A stretch of 64,000 nucleotides of DNA from Neoechinorhynchus agilis (lineage: Eukaryota > Acanthocephala), in the NCBI GenBank assembly GCA_051530055.1, contig CM121343.1:2356001-2420000 (forward strand). The letters are read 5' to 3'. The position numbers and the translations under genes were made by a program. Shown here piece by piece: positions 11,675-23,030 of the stretch. Position 1 is the stretch's first letter; each line of letters starts with the position of its first letter. The notes below the pieces were generated by a model, which saw only the letters and a list, made by a program, of their open reading frames with translations, was not told the DNA's origin and searched no databases.

Positions 11675-13409
11675 ATGGTCAATGAAATAGCCGTCGTGAG
11701 TGCGTTCGTATGTTGTGGTGTTCTGGGAAATATTGTGAGTTTGACGGTGTCCCTCCGGGACCTACTTTACCGCATGCATCGAAGTGAACGAAGAATCCAT
11801 AACCTCTACGTCAGCTTATTATCCTGTATGGACATCAGCGTCATTTTGTATTGGTTTATCGATAATGCTCTTGTAAGCTTCAGGCCGACTTGGGTTTATT
11901 TAAAGTTCTGGAGAAAAGTGGTACTAAGAGACGTAATCATTGGCCTATTAAGACTGTTAGTTGAACTTAGGGCATGGATGCTGATGATGTTCTCTATGCA
12001 GCGGTGTCGTAGCCTTCCAGTATCAACAAATAAAACTGGAAATATAGCCACTGCAAGGCATAATCCATCACATGTTATTTCAAATGCAGTAACAATGGGT
12101 GCTCTGCAGACAGTGGGATTATCCTCCGCTAACTCAATCCTTGCAAATTCCGCACCAGCAGCGGCAGGAGGAGGAGCATGCAGCAACTGGGTGGCCAACG
12201 GTGGCGGCGTGGGATCATCCCGACCAGGTGGAACACACTTCCAAAAAGCGTCCAAGCCATCCGTCATCCCTGGTCAAGCTGGTACCTCATTCCATTCGAT
12301 AAAGTCGAACATCGTGGTTTTAATCGCCTTCGCCGGTGTCCTTGGGCTTAAAAATTCATACGCCCTTACCTATTCAAACACATTCCATCTCTTACCTAAA
12401 ATGATCACGATTCAGAGATGGTCTGTGAAAAAGCACTGGACAGTCTCAATATCCTAGTTGCGAAAAATGAAACCACAATCAAGTATGTGGCGGAAATGCC
12501 CACCTATTTAGCAATTAGTTATCCATGTATGCCAGAATCGAACGTATTCGATCAAGCAGCCCTTCAACAACTGTGCTGCAATTTTACCGAAATACCGGGA
12601 ATTCTGTTCCCCATTGTGATAATCATGGCAACAAACGTCCGTATAATCTACGCACTCTTAAAACGTAGAAGTGTTTATGTTAGTGGCTTCTTATCGGTCT
12701 TTGTGATATCTTAATGAAACAAAATTAGCCACTAATTTACACAACCCGGAGACGTTTGAGGATAAACATTCAGCGGGCTTACACCATCCTTTGTCTTGGA
12801 ATTGTGTTTTGCTTTACGTACTCACCAAGATGTTTTGTGTACATATTCGCTCCCAAATTGTCCGATTTGACAAGGCGTGTTGCGCTCAGATATTTCGAGT
12901 ATCCAATGCACATCAATCACTGCTGCTTATTTTATGTTTGTTTAATAACTGATAAGAATTTCCGATTCGATGCTTGCAGACGACTATTATGCTTCTATTG
13001 CTTTAAGCATGAAAATGACGATATTAAGAATCTTAATTCTGGTCACTACAAACCACATAGAGCTTTAAACCGAAACGTAAGAGTTAGAAGAGGTACGACT
13101 GCGTTTGGTACTTCTTTAAGAATTCGCAACACGTTTGCTGCTGTTCCATCTAACGTTTCAACCAGTTTGAATCCTCCTAAAAATAGCCAATCAGCTAATA
13201 ATGACGATTCAAGTGGTGGATTATATCCACCTCAAACTGAAACACCGCTCTCAAAACAACGACAGAGCGCAACAAACATTCATCAGCAAGCGACCGTTAA
13301 TTCATTTGACAGTGAGAATTTTGATTGGTCGGTAACCACCGACACAGAGTACGGAACACAATGCTTCCGAAAAACGTCATTGGATGAATTTTTGCTGCAA
13401 TCATTTTAA
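11675..13409 (+). CDS. Rhodopsin-like (class A) peptide-type GPCR
   Basis: A seven-helix receptor split over exons. Helix 1 (VVSAFVCCGVLGNIVSL) starts almost at the first Met, helix 2 follows (RIHNLYVSLLSCMDISVILY), and helix 3 ends AWMLMMFSMQRC, so the E/DRY motif is degenerate (QRC). About 100 Ser/Ala/Gly-rich residues then precede helix 4. Helix 5 ends RIIYALLKRR. An intron of 50 bp (12679-12728) joins in frame to helix 6 (FTYSPRCFVYIFAP) and helix 7 with NHCCLFY in place of NPxxY. The C-tail is long and polar. The join near 12360-12420 changes frame, so another short intron or an indel lies there. Ligand unknown; amine or neuropeptide receptor kinship is only inferred. An AATAAA overlaps the stop. 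Confidence 0.75.
12679..12728 (+). other. 50 bp intron of the GPCR gene
   Basis: GTTAGT donor and AAAATTAG acceptor. Removing it joins KRRSVY to PLIYTTRRRLRI in phase 0, keeping the helix 5 to helix 6 loop open. Confidence 0.6.
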
Positions 13410-14155
13410 ATAAAAAATGTGTACATATTTCGCGCAAATTTCGACTTTATTTCTCACAACAACGATAAAGACTTTTAGTATGCAATGTCTTACAAATAAA
13501 GATAACGACTCGGTTAGGTCATAGCAAAGTTGCAAAGAAACGGTTCCGATGAAATAAAATTCTTATGATAAATTGTGGTCGACAAATGCATGTGCACGAA
13601 GAGTTTTCGGATGTGAAGAGTGCGGACGATCAATATGCTGTCTTAATCTTTTTCGTTGGAATTTTTATAGAACAGTTTTCATAAATTGAGCATTCGAACG
13701 TGTAACATCGGGTTTGAGAAAAGTGTGGGCAACGGGGCTTTAAACAAGGCGAGAATTTCTAATTTTTAAAACCAATGATTGCTATAAAAGTGGGCTTCTT
13801 GATGGCACAAAAATGCCTTGTTCTCGGAACGCGAGTCGCATTGCTTAGGACACCTTAGGAGTACGAATAAGCCAAAAGGGTGATCAAATACACTAAAAAT
13901 GATTAAAGTTAGTACTAATGGTTCCGTTATTGCATCCTTCTGCAATTAAAGTTATTTGTGTACAAAATTAGAATACTCCATGGTGCATAAGAACAATTAT
14001 AGATTAAGTATTTATATCCGTCGATATTTAAGATCGTATTTTTTTCGTAAGAACTCATTTTCATTAGAGATGCGAAAAAAGTTGTGAAACAACCATTTTA
14101 AAAAGGTGCTTTTAGTCATTTTAAGCGCCATTCGGAAACGTGTGCCTATTGTCAA
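13410..14155. other. No gene recognised
   Basis: 3' flank of the GPCR and AT-rich spacer. Nothing with coding character. Confidence 0.4.
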
Positions 14156-14158
14156 TTA

Positions 14159-15434
14159 GTGATTCTCGGACCAGAAATCATTCAAACCGCCGCTCTGGAT
14201 CACTCAGCTGCCGTGCTGGTGCAACGGTCGAAAGTACGGATGCAGCGTTCCCCCTGTTGCACAGCCGGACTTATGTTTTGTAGGAGGAATGCTCCAGATC
14301 TCCGATCGCCAGTGATTCGTCTAAATCTCTTAGATAATTGCTTGACCAGGTCCTGCGCCGCGGTACCAAACGACCCGAGCGTCTCGACGCCAAAGGGAAC
14401 AAAATAATGATTTCGACTCAGGTCCATGTATTTTGTCCTTTTGCGTTCCTCAGCGGCGGTCGCTGCTCCCCTGGTTTAATAATGGCGAATTTTATGTTAC
14501 TGGTTGCGAATGGGGTCGCTGTTAAGCGACGCAAAGTAATTCCAATTGCAATGGGACAAATCCCACCTTCCTTTTTTGCGAGGGCACACAAAGATGCTCC
14601 GAAAAATAGTGAATTGCTTTCGGAATCAACTCTCCTCCTGCAAATTGGTCGACCAAGCGTGCCAATGCATCTTCAAAGGACTGGGTAGCGTCACCTACTG
14701 AAAAGGAAGTCATATCTTTTAGGTGTTGGGCCGGAGCCCGTCAAGTCCGTGAGCTGATCCGTTAGCAAGAGAGGAGATTGCCATCTTCAATTCTGATATC
14801 GATGATAAAACATAAGGGATCGTATCGAAGGAGGAGGATTTCACGAAATAGTGCGACTGCCGTCACTCGGATGCTTGGAACGAAGAGTTCGTAAACTTTC
14901 TTCGTGGTCGTTGGCGAGACTGTCCATTGATGATAAAAGGCGAACTGCTTCTCCGACATCTTCGTCTGCGAACTTCGAAGAAACCCGAACAGCAAGCGAC
15001 CGATTTCATTTTCTGCAGTGGTCAGGCTCCTCGATAAACTCCCGACGTAGCTCGCATGTCGTCGAAAGGCACTGAGTAAAATTTTGGTCAAAAGAACTTA
15101 TTCGCTCTTTTATTTTTGTGGTCAGACATCCTACATAAACCTCACCAGTGGAAAACACTAGTCTAGGGAACGCTAAGAGACGCATCAACGACAACTTTGA
15201 GTAAGTCTCGATGCAGTCTGTCAATAGAGAGGAGAATTTCTTTGCAGCCGGATATCGCGCGCCCTTTGGGATTCTTTTAAGAACGATAATGGACAGAACT
15301 CGCACCATATTCCCTACAAATGGAATTTCATTTCGTACTGGTGATGTCGTGATACGATTTTGGCGCAAACCATCAATGGACTTAGGGGGTGAACCGGAAC
15401 AGCTGCATCGTGAATTACGGGGCCCACGGACCAA
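14159..15434 (-). pseudogene. Retroelement fragment: RT-adjacent part plus C-terminus (copy 3)
   Basis: On the minus strand 15434-15006 reads VRNEIPFVGNMVRV, VLKRIPKGARYPAAKKFSSL and LMRLLAFPRLVF. From memory this block order occurs near the start of the same invertebrate RT polyproteins that end with the ETLG..LLQRIS block. That C-terminal block is present at 14427-14200 (HYFVPFGVETLGSFGTAAQD, GDRRSGAFLLQNIS). Between them 15091-14762 is an unrecognised frame. The RT itself is missing, so this is an internally deleted or composite copy. The 5' part takes part in an inverted repeat with 15538-15716. Confidence 0.55.
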
Positions 15435-15716
15435 AAGAACTGTTCTCGTAAGGGAAAAATCCTTGGCTCGTTTTGGGCGGGTAAGTTTCCGTCTTCATAT
15501 TGTGGTTTAGCATTCTACGGCGCTTCCGATTACCCAACATAAGTCCATCGAATGAGTGCGCCAAAATCCAATCACGACACCACCGGTACAAAATGAAGTT
15601 CCATTTGTAGGGAATACTGTGCGAGTACAGCCCGCGAACGTTCTGAAAAGAATCAAAAATAAAGCGCGATATCAGGCCGCAAAGAGATTCATCTCTGTAT
15701 CGACAAATTGCATCGA
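15208..15716. repeat. Imperfect inverted repeat, arms about 180 bp
   Basis: The left arm (about 15208-15388) is the reverse complement, at roughly four-fifths identity by eye, of the right arm (about 15538-15716). The spacer is about 150 bp. Both arms encode the same protein block, KRIPKGARYPAAKKF on the minus strand and KRIKNKARYQAAKRF on the plus strand. They are therefore two copies of one retroelement segment in opposite orientation. The right arm runs straight into the minisatellite at about 15740. Confidence 0.75.
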
Positions 15717-15739
15717 GAATAACGCGTCTCTTTTCCTAA

Positions 15740-17253
15740 GCGAGGGGACGGCATCAGTGTTGTCGGTGGTTGTGGCATCGGTGTCATCGGTGGTGGTAGC
15801 GTCGGTGTCTTTGCCGTCGGTGGTTGTGGCATCCGTGTCGTCGGTTATGGTGGCATCGGTGATGTAAGCGGTTGCGGCATCCTTGTCGTCGTTCATGACG
15901 GCTTCATTGTCGTTGGAGATGATATCAATGTCGTCAGTGGTAACGGCATTGGGGTATTTGGTGGTGGTGGCATCGGTGTCGTGGGTGGTGGTTGTGGGAT
16001 CAAGATCATCGGTAGTGCCATCGGTGCCGTCGGTTTCGTTGGTGGTGGCACCGGTGTCGTCGGTGGCGGTGGCATCAGGGTCGTTGGTGGTGGCGGTATG
16101 GGTGTCGTTGATGGCGGTGGTATCAGTGTTGTGGGTTGTGGTAGCATCGGTATCGTGGGGGGTTGTGACATCGGTATCGTTATTGGAGGCATCGGTGACG
16201 TTGGAAGTGGTATCGGTTTCGTTGGTGGCAGTGATATCGGTGTCGTCGTTTTGTGGTGGCATCGAGGTCACGGGTTGTGGTAACACCGGTATCGTTCGTG
16301 GCGATGACATTGATGCCGTCGGCGGTGATGGCATCGGTGTCGTGGGTTGTGGTAGCATCTGTGTCGTCGATGGTGGTGGCATCGGTGTCGTCGTTTATGG
16401 TGGCAATGGTGCCGTCAGTGGTTGTGGCATCGAGGTGGTCGGTGGTGGCCTGGCGTCGTCGATGGAGGTGGTACCGGCGACGTCGGTGGTTGCGACATCG
16501 GTGTCGTCGGTGGTGGAGGAATCGGTGTTGTGGGTTGTGGTACCATTGGTGTCGTCGGCATCGGTGTCGTCGGTGGTTGTGGCATCGGTCTCGTTGATGG
16601 AGGCATCGGAATCATTGGAGGTGGTATCAGTTTCGCTGGTGGTGGCGTCGGTTTCGTGGGTTGTTGTCGCGGCATCGGTGTCCTTGTTGGTGGTGGTGTC
16701 GGTTTTGTCGGTGGTGGTGACATCGGTGTCGTGGGTGGCTGTGGCATGATTGTCGTCGGCGGTTGTGGCATCGGGGTCGTTGGTAGTGATGGCATCGGTG
16801 TCGTTCGTGGTGGTGGTGGCGTCGGTGCCGTGGGTTGCGGTGACATATGTGTCGTTGGTGGTAGTGGAATCGGTGTCGTGGGTTGTGGTGGCATCGGTGT
16901 CATGTTGTGACATCGGTATCGTTGGTGGAGGCATCGGTCTCGTTGGAGGCAGTATCGGCTTCGTTGGTAGTGGTGGCATCGGTCTCGTTGGAGGTGGTAT
17001 CGGTTTCGTTGGTGGTGGTGGCATCGTGGACGTTGTTGGTGATCACATGGGTGTCGTCGGAGGTGGTGACATCAGTGTCGTGGGTTGCGGTGGCATCTGT
17101 GTCGCTGGTGGTAGTGGAATCGGTGTCATGGGTTGTGGTGGCACCGGTGTCGTCGGTGGAAGAGGCATCTGAGTCGTCGGTGGCGGTATAGGTGCCGTTG
17201 TTGGCGGTGGCATCGCTGTCGTCGGTGGTGGAGGCATCGGTGTCTTGGCTTGT
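15740..17253. repeat. Minisatellite, 24 bp (some 21 bp) GC-rich units
   Basis: About 60 diverged copies of a unit like GGTGTCGTCGGTGGTGG followed by TGGCATC, mostly 24 bp and sometimes 21 bp. Because the unit is a multiple of three and nearly lacks stop triplets in every frame, long open frames occur on both strands: Gly/Val-rich (GVVGGGGI) on plus, Asp/Thr-rich (DTDATTTD) or Pro-rich (PPPTTPM) on minus. Indels that are not multiples of three switch frames within the tract, which argues against protein-level selection. The same repeat resumes at 23030-23190, beyond the nested retroelements. Confidence 0.85.
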
Positions 17254-17708
17254 GGTGGCCTAAGAAAGTTTTATTGCACATACACTCATACACACAACAC
17301 GCGCCTTCAAACATCATCACCCCCTGCCCTTTCTGTTTGGGAATGATGTTTGAGGCTCGAGAGAGATGGTCTCATCTCACACTTGAGTAGGTGCAGGATT
17401 GATCCACACCTCTGCGTGCATAGTCGGCATATGCACGAATCGCACGGGCTGTGGAATCGGATCTGGTTTGTGCACAACTTGTCGTGGTCGCCATGCACAG
17501 AGGCACGGATGACTAACGAGCGATTCTTTTGACCGGCTAACCTCCAGTTCGACTGCAGCCTCGCCGGAGTGAGCTCGAGGTCATCCGTTCGTGAAACTGA
17601 TCTGGGACTCGCGGTACCGCAAGACGTCCGATCGCTTCAGGTTGCCTCCTTTCCTGAACTTGATTGCGACAGTTTTCCCTCCGTTCACCGTCAACCGGTT
17701 TTTCTCAC
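17254..17708 (-). pseudogene. LINE ORF2 C-terminal part and 3' UTR (split by LTR element)
   Basis: Minus-strand continuation of the LINE that resumes at 20695. From 17708 the frame reads YCEKNRLTVNGGKTVAI and FRKGGNL, the segment that follows the YADD box in many LINE reverse transcriptases. Farther on (17498-17307) comes a Cys/His cluster, DSCICRLCTQRCGSILHLLK, the CCHC-type C-terminal finger. The element ends near 17254 with an AATAAA signal at about 17268 (minus strand), next to minisatellite units. Confidence 0.8.
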
Positions 17709-17712
17709 AGTA

Positions 17713-17810
17713 TGTGGCGAGTACGTCAGAGGTCCACCAATCGATATGCACGCATGGTGCACGGGGTACAACTAGAAAACAGAGCGCGTTGGTTTTTGTG
17801 TTGAACTACA
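17713..17810 (+). repeat. 5' LTR (98 bp)
   Basis: Begins TGTGGCGAGTACGTC and ends TTGAACTACA. Differs from the 3' LTR at a few positions. Unusually short for a gypsy-type LTR. Confidence 0.92.
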
Positions 17811-17811
17811 T

Positions 17812-17826
17812 TGGTGACCCCGACGC
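17812..17826 (+). promoter_or_regulatory. Primer-binding site
   Basis: TGGTGACCCCGACGC one base after the 5' LTR. The leading TGG is complementary to a tRNA 3' CCA end. Which tRNA primes cannot be said from here. Confidence 0.75.
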
Positions 17827-17847
17827 TTGTTAGCGAAGCAACAAGAT

Positions 17848-18510
17848 ATGGACAGTCAGGCATCGATTCAAGCGGTAAGCATGAAACTGCCACCTTTTTG
17901 GATCGAACAACCCCGAGTGTGGTTCGTACAAGTTGAGGCTCAATTTGCACTGAGGAGCATTACGGCAGACGACACCAAATTCTATTACGTCCTCGCAGCT
18001 CTGGATCAGAATACTGCCGGACGAGTAATAGATCTCCTGGAGACTCCGCCGCAGCAAAAGAAGTACGACGCACTCAAAGACCGCTTACTCGATACATTTT
18101 CCTTGTTGGAATACGAGCGTGCCAGCCGGATTCTACACATGGAGGAACTAGGGGACGCTCAACCATCAGAACTCATGGACAAGATGTTAGGATACCTCGG
18201 GAAACACCCCCCTGCTTCTTATTCATGCAGGTGTTCATGGAGCGGCTACCTGAGGATATGCGCTCGGTACTTGTTCACTCCAAGATTACGGATCCCCGTA
18301 AACTTGCACAAGCAGCCGACGAATTGTTCAGGGCAAAGCGGTCCACCGCGGGATCGATTAAACAAAACACCGATTTCGTATTCCCTGTCGAACAAACCAC
18401 AAAGAAGCAAACGGATATTTGCTTCTATCACCAACGGTACGGCAACCGCGCCAAGCGTTGCCGACCACCTTGTTCGATGGCACAAGACGCGTTTAAAAAA
18501 ACTGCTAAGG
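17848..18510 (+). pseudogene. gag of the LTR element, frameshifted
   Basis: Starts at ATG 17848. Contains LPPFWIEQPRVWFVQVEAQF and the helical capsid block ITADDTKFYYVLAALD, typical of the gag of mag-like Ty3/gypsy elements. A frameshift near 18215 moves the reading to the second frame, with MERLPEDMRSVLVHSK and then a degenerate knuckle, CFYHQRYGNRAKRCRPPC. The capsid-like part is intact in sequence, but the protein cannot be made from one frame. Confidence 0.85.
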
Positions 18511-19115
18511 AAATAAACACGTGCCCCGGTCTTGATTTCGCTTTCGTGTACCTGGATGACATCCTCATCGCCAGTTACAATCAGGCCGATCATTTACGCG
18601 ACCTTAGAGTCCTGTTCACTCGTCTAGCTGAAGAGGGACTGGCCATCAACCTGCCAAAGTGCGTATTCGGCGTAAAGGCTCTTGACTTTCTAGGTCATCG
18701 TGTCAGTGAAGAAGGAACCATCCCGATGCCCAGCAAGGTGGAAGCCATTCGAAGTTTTCCACGGCCAACGACAGTGAAGGCCCTTCAGGAGTTCGTGGGC
18801 ATGGTAAATTTTTATTACAACTTTATGCCGGCGGCTTCCAAGTTGATGCGTCCACTATACCTCGCGTTATCACAAAAAACCCCGAAAAGGATGTTTCTAT
18901 GGACTGAGGAAATGGATAAAGCTTTCGAAGTTACAAAAAAAGCACTGGCAGATGCCACCTTGCTTACCCACCCCGCCAAAGACATCCCCATTGCAATCAC
19001 CACGGACTCTTCCGATTATGCTGTCGGTGCTGTGTTGCAACCGAAAATATCTGACAGTTGGAGACCGCTCGCCTTTTTCAGCAAAAATAAAGTACCGTCG
19101 ATCGAGAGCTGCTAG
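18225..19115 (+). pseudogene. pol fragment: RT palm/thumb fused to gag end
   Basis: The open frame runs from the gag knuckle directly into AFVYLDDILIAS (catalytic YLDD), then KCVFGVKALDFLGHRVS and the FVGMVNFYYNFMP connection region. RNase H begins with ITTDSSDYAVGAVLQ. Aspartic protease (DSG/DTG) and RT fingers are absent, so about 250 or more residues of the usual polyprotein are deleted in frame. The frame stops at 19112, within RNase H. Confidence 0.88.
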
Positions 19116-19960
19116 CAATTTATCTTGCGATCCGGCATTTCCGTTATGCCGTGGAAGGACGCTCTTTGACGGTTTTCACGGATCATCGACCACTCACTTT
19201 CGCAATAACACGAGTATCGGATCCCTGGTCAGCACGGCAACAACGACACCTGAGCTATATTTCCGAGTATACCACAGACATCCAGCACGTTAGCGGACGT
19301 AACAATAGCGTGGCCGATACACTCTCTAGAGCAATATTGAATAACGTCGCCGAGGGTATATCCTTTGTAGAGATGTCGCGAGCACAAAAAGATGACTCGG
19401 GAACACAGGCTTTACGAACAGCAAAGACTGGATTGCGTCTCCTTGATGTTCCAATTGGTGATGGTGAGATGACCATTTTGTGCGATATTTCAACAGGAAG
19501 GCAAAGGCCGTTAGTACCCGTTGCTTGGAAACGCCGCGTTTTTGATGCCGTCCACGAACTTTCTCATCCTGGAATCGGAGCTACGCGCAAGTTGGTGTCG
19601 AGCAAGTTCGTCTGGCAGGGTCTCGCCAAGGACGTGGGAAACTGGACGAAAATGTGCCTAGCCTGTCAAAAAGTGAAGACTCATCGACACGTTAAAGCAC
19701 TGCCGGAGATATTCGATGTACCTACAAACAGATTTGCACACAAACACGTGGATCTCGTAGGCCCTCTCCCACCTTCTCAGGGATTCACACACTTGTTGAC
19801 GATAATAGATCGGTTCACGCGTTGGCCAGAAGCGATTCCACTTTCAAAAACCGACAAACTTTCAAGTGCGGGAGCTTTGGTCAGCAATTGGGTTTCGCGA
19901 TTCGGAGTTCCGACGGATATCACCTCAGATAGGGGAGCGCAATTCACCTCCAAAATATGA
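19113..19960 (+). pseudogene. pol fragment: RNase H end and integrase core
   Basis: From 19151: LTVFTDHRPLTFAIT and HVSGRNNSVADTLSR, the end of RNase H. Then the integrase zinc-binding region (H at ELSHPGIGATRK, CLACQKVK), then the catalytic core with HVDLVGPLP and FTRWPEAIPL, and the second Asp in DRGAQFTS. A stop comes just after, so the Glu of the D,D,E triad lies in the next frame (MVERMHRHLK). Confidence 0.88.
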
Positions 19961-20572
19961 ACCGACATGTCGACCCTATTTGGCACCAAATTACACCATA
20001 CGACAGCTTATAATCCATAGTCCAACGGTATGGTCGAAAGGATGCACCGGCACCTGAAAACGTCATTAAAAGCCCGCCTCAAATGTGCCAATTGGTATGA
20101 AGAGCTGCCGTGGGTCCTGCTGGGCATGAGGACATCACCTAAATCCGATTTTGGGACGTCATCCGCTGAACAAGTCTACGGGAGCCCAATTAGAGTTCCC
20201 AGCGATTTCATTAGCCCTACACCGACACGAGCCAATCAAGGAAACAAACTCGATAGTTTGCGCAATCGGATCCGTTCGTTAGTCCCTGTACCGACGTCAC
20301 GACATGGAAATATCTCTACCTACGTCCCAAAAGCCCTTAAGATGGTACGCCATGTGTTCGTCAGGAGTGAGCAGATCGCAGGACCGCTGCTGCCAGCATA
20401 CAGAGGACCCTACAGAGTAATCGAAGCAGGTGAAAAATATTTCACGGTTGATTATGGAGGACGCAACGAAACGATTGCAATAGACAGGCTGAAACCCGCG
20501 CATTGTGACCCTTCCTCTACAGTCGAAGCCGACATACCACGCAAGCGAGGACGGCCACGGAAGAAGACTTAG
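19961..20572 (+). pseudogene. pol fragment: integrase C-terminus
   Basis: From 20030 MVERMHRHLKTSLKAR carries the expected last catalytic Glu. WVLLGMRTSPKSDFG and the YRGPYRVIEAGEKYF chromo-like end follow. The tail is basic (RKRGRPRKK). A frameshift near 19955 separates it from the core. The stop at 20572 is just upstream of the polypurine tract. Confidence 0.88.
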
Positions 20573-20580
20573 CGGAGCCT

Positions 20581-20594
20581 CTTGGGGGGAGCTG
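20581..20594 (+). promoter_or_regulatory. Polypurine tract
   Basis: CTTGGGGGGAGCTG immediately upstream of the 3' LTR; plus-strand priming site by position. Confidence 0.7.
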
Positions 20595-20694
20595 TGTGGC
20601 GAGTACGTCAGAGGTCCATCGATCGATATGCACGCATGGTGCATGGAGTACAACTAGAAAACAGCGCGCGCTGGTTTTTTTGTGTTGAACTACA
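20595..20694 (+). repeat. 3' LTR (100 bp)
   Basis: TGTGGCGAGT to ACTACA, followed by AGTA, the 4 bp target duplicate also found at 17709-17712. Confidence 0.92.
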
Positions 20695-23030
20695 AGTACA
20701 CAGTGAGTCGATCAAGTGCGTTTTGTAGATCGTTCCGGTCTGTTGACAGGATTGCCAGGTCGTCCGCGTACAACACTACCCGAGTGTTGTTGTTTCCCAC
20801 TTGGCTTGGGAGGTCCGCAATGAAGACGTCGAAAAGGAGATGACTCAACGGGTCGCCCTGCAGCACACCCGTCGACTGTGTGATTGCATCCGAGAATTTG
20901 ATGCCGTCGTGGATCTTTATCGAAAGCGGGTCCAGGATTCGTTCAATTATACCCATGAGCGGGCCATCGAGTTCTTTCCAGAATCTCAATCTCTTGAGGA
21001 GTAGACCTCAATCGATGGAATCAAACGCTGATTTGAAATCCACAAACAAGGAGTACACCGGTTCGCGTGGTTTCACGTGATTTTTGATGTACCTCCTGAC
21101 TAGCTAGATGGCCTCTATCGTCGATCTTCTCGATCTGAAACCGTATTGTTCGTCCGGTAGTACGCTGGATTCCACGAAGGTTCTGATGCGGTTGTAGACG
21201 AGCGAGGTAAATAGCTTGTAGGTGTGGCTCAACAACGCTGCAACTCGCCACAACTCGGGAAATGGGACACCTTTCCATATTGAAACAAACAGCTCTGTCT
21301 AGTACCTTCCCATCAGGCTGAAGGAGCTCTTTAGCCGCTCGAAAGAGAGTTCGTCAAATCCGTTGGCTTTGTGATTCGGCTGACGAGCTAGCAGATGAGC
21401 TAGTTGATCCATGCTTGGTGTTCTGTGGACACCGTTGTAGGTTTCATATGGATGCAATGCTCGTCTGGGCGAAGTGTAATGATTTCCGGGTCGACCAAGT
21501 AGATTTTCGAAATGACTCATCCAGGTTGCCATCGGGATAGTCGAGCTACCGGGGCTTCTTCTCCTGTAGGGGTTGAGCTTCCAAGGGAATCGTTCAGCTG
21601 CTGCTATACGGCTTAATTCCGCGTTTTTGAGGTGGATGTTTAGCGTAATTTTCAGCCGAGCTCTGTAATCTCTTCGTAGTGCGGTGTAGACGCTCTCCCA
21701 CACTGGATGTATGTGCCTGGCCCTGTGAGCAACAAGGACCAGAGCTCTCAAATTTCTCAGTGTCGCGTCAAGGTGAACAAGACACATTGGAGATAGGACT
21801 GTAGATCTTTCTCGAGTGGTCTTGATGAGTTCGCTCGATACGAATCTGTAGCTGAAATCAGGCCCAACATCCTTCAGAGCTATTGCAGCCGTTTCCGAGA
21901 AGTTTCGGTGTAGCTTCTCGACCACTAGTATCCGGCTGCGTTGTAGCCGAGGCATGACGGTTTTTCCTCGGGAGCATGTCTCTTGCGACCAATCGAACTG
22001 GACTGGATTGGGTCCACGCACAAGACTCCATTGCGACTCCGACAGTACACTGCCGTTTACTCGGTCTGTATTGCTGAAGATCAGGTCGATCACACTGGAG
22101 CCTCTTGGATGGGAGTAGGCGTGTTGGAAGTTTGAGGATCGCAGTAAGAGTCCGATTTCGTTCATAAATTGAAGGAATTCGACCGTTCTATCCTTGTCGC
22201 TTTTCAGGATGTTAACGTTGAAATCTCCCGCAACGATAATACTTTTTGAGCCATCACGAAACGCTAACGCAGATGACAATTCGTCCCGAGTATATCGATC
22301 TGCTCTGTGGTCGCTGCAACCACTGATTCCGAACGGTAAACAAGTTTGCCTGCGAATTTCGGACCAAGTCCGATTACGATTCCACTTGAGGGGCGCCCAT
22401 CAGTTCGGGCCGCTGGTGATTCGAATACGTAAAAGCCCCGTATCGCGGAAGGGACTAGTCGCATCGTCTCTGTCAGGACGAAAAGTTCGAAGTCACACAA
22501 GAGTGACCCAACCCCCATCGTTTCATCGTGGTCAGGCCTTCGACGTTAAAAAGCATACCCTTAATCGCGATTCTCGACGGTGCCTGGTCATCGAGTCATA
22601 AAGACTGGTGGTGACTGACCGTAGTTGGCGGTTCCAGATCAATAGGATCCTCAGCAATCCTACCCATGTCGGTGTCGTCCTTCGTGAGCTGATTAGCTTT
22701 GGGTTGCGTTGATTTCGGTGAACGTATTTGAACAATACGGTCGTTTCGGATGACATATCGTTTATCCGGGTTAGCTGAGCGGATTTCCCCGATCTTACTC
22801 AAAGTCTCCTCGGCTGGTGATCGATCAGGATCGATGAAAACGTTTTCGAAACCGGAGACGTTGCGCAAATGTCTGGAAATCTTCAGTGCTTGGATCACCT
22901 CTCCTTCTGATAGGCAGACCAGCAGCCATCGGGGAATGTCCGTACGTTTGCCGGGTAACCGGAGAATGCTATGGGGTTTTACGCCGTTCATTCCAAGATG
23001 CTCGAACATCGATCTGACCGCGGCGTCGTC
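20695..23030 (-). pseudogene. LINE: truncated ORF1, endonuclease and RT (5' part)
   Basis: Read on minus from 23030. An ORF1 tail (23045-22596) lacks a normal start and is joined to minisatellite sequence. Next is an AP-type endonuclease: FVLTETMRLV at about 22480, then SIIVAGDFNVNIL and SSVIDLIFSNTD at 22230-22070. The RT starts near 21300 in shifting frames (EQYGFRSRRS, FVDFKSAFDS) and reaches GVLQGDPLSHLLFDVF and VVLYADDLAILSTD at 20830-20760. It breaks at 20695, where the LTR element is inserted. The 3' part is 17708-17254. Several frameshifts make it non-functional. Confidence 0.88.

Larger units (their letters stand above)
17709..20698 (+). mobile_element. Ty3/gypsy-type LTR retrotransposon, internally deleted
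   Basis: A complete LTR-to-LTR insertion of about 3.0 kb. It has 98-100 bp LTRs starting TG and ending CA, a primer-binding site directly after the left LTR, a G-rich polypurine tract before the right LTR, and AGTA on both sides as a 4 bp target duplication. Inside are gag with a knuckle-like end, RT/RNase H, and integrase. Protease and the N-terminal RT are missing: the frame passes from the gag knuckle (18470) straight into the RT block containing YLDDILIA. Frameshifts near 18215, 19112 and 19955 break the rest. It lies inside the LINE reverse transcriptase frame. Confidence 0.93.

Noticed and set aside
11896-12267. Antisense frame over the GPCR insert
   Set aside because: Shadow of the Gly/Ala/Ser-rich GPCR segment.
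15672-17191. Long open frames on both strands (100-290 codons)
   Set aside because: All are by-products of the 24 bp minisatellite; frame-switching indels and Gly/Val or Pro/Thr monotony argue against genes.
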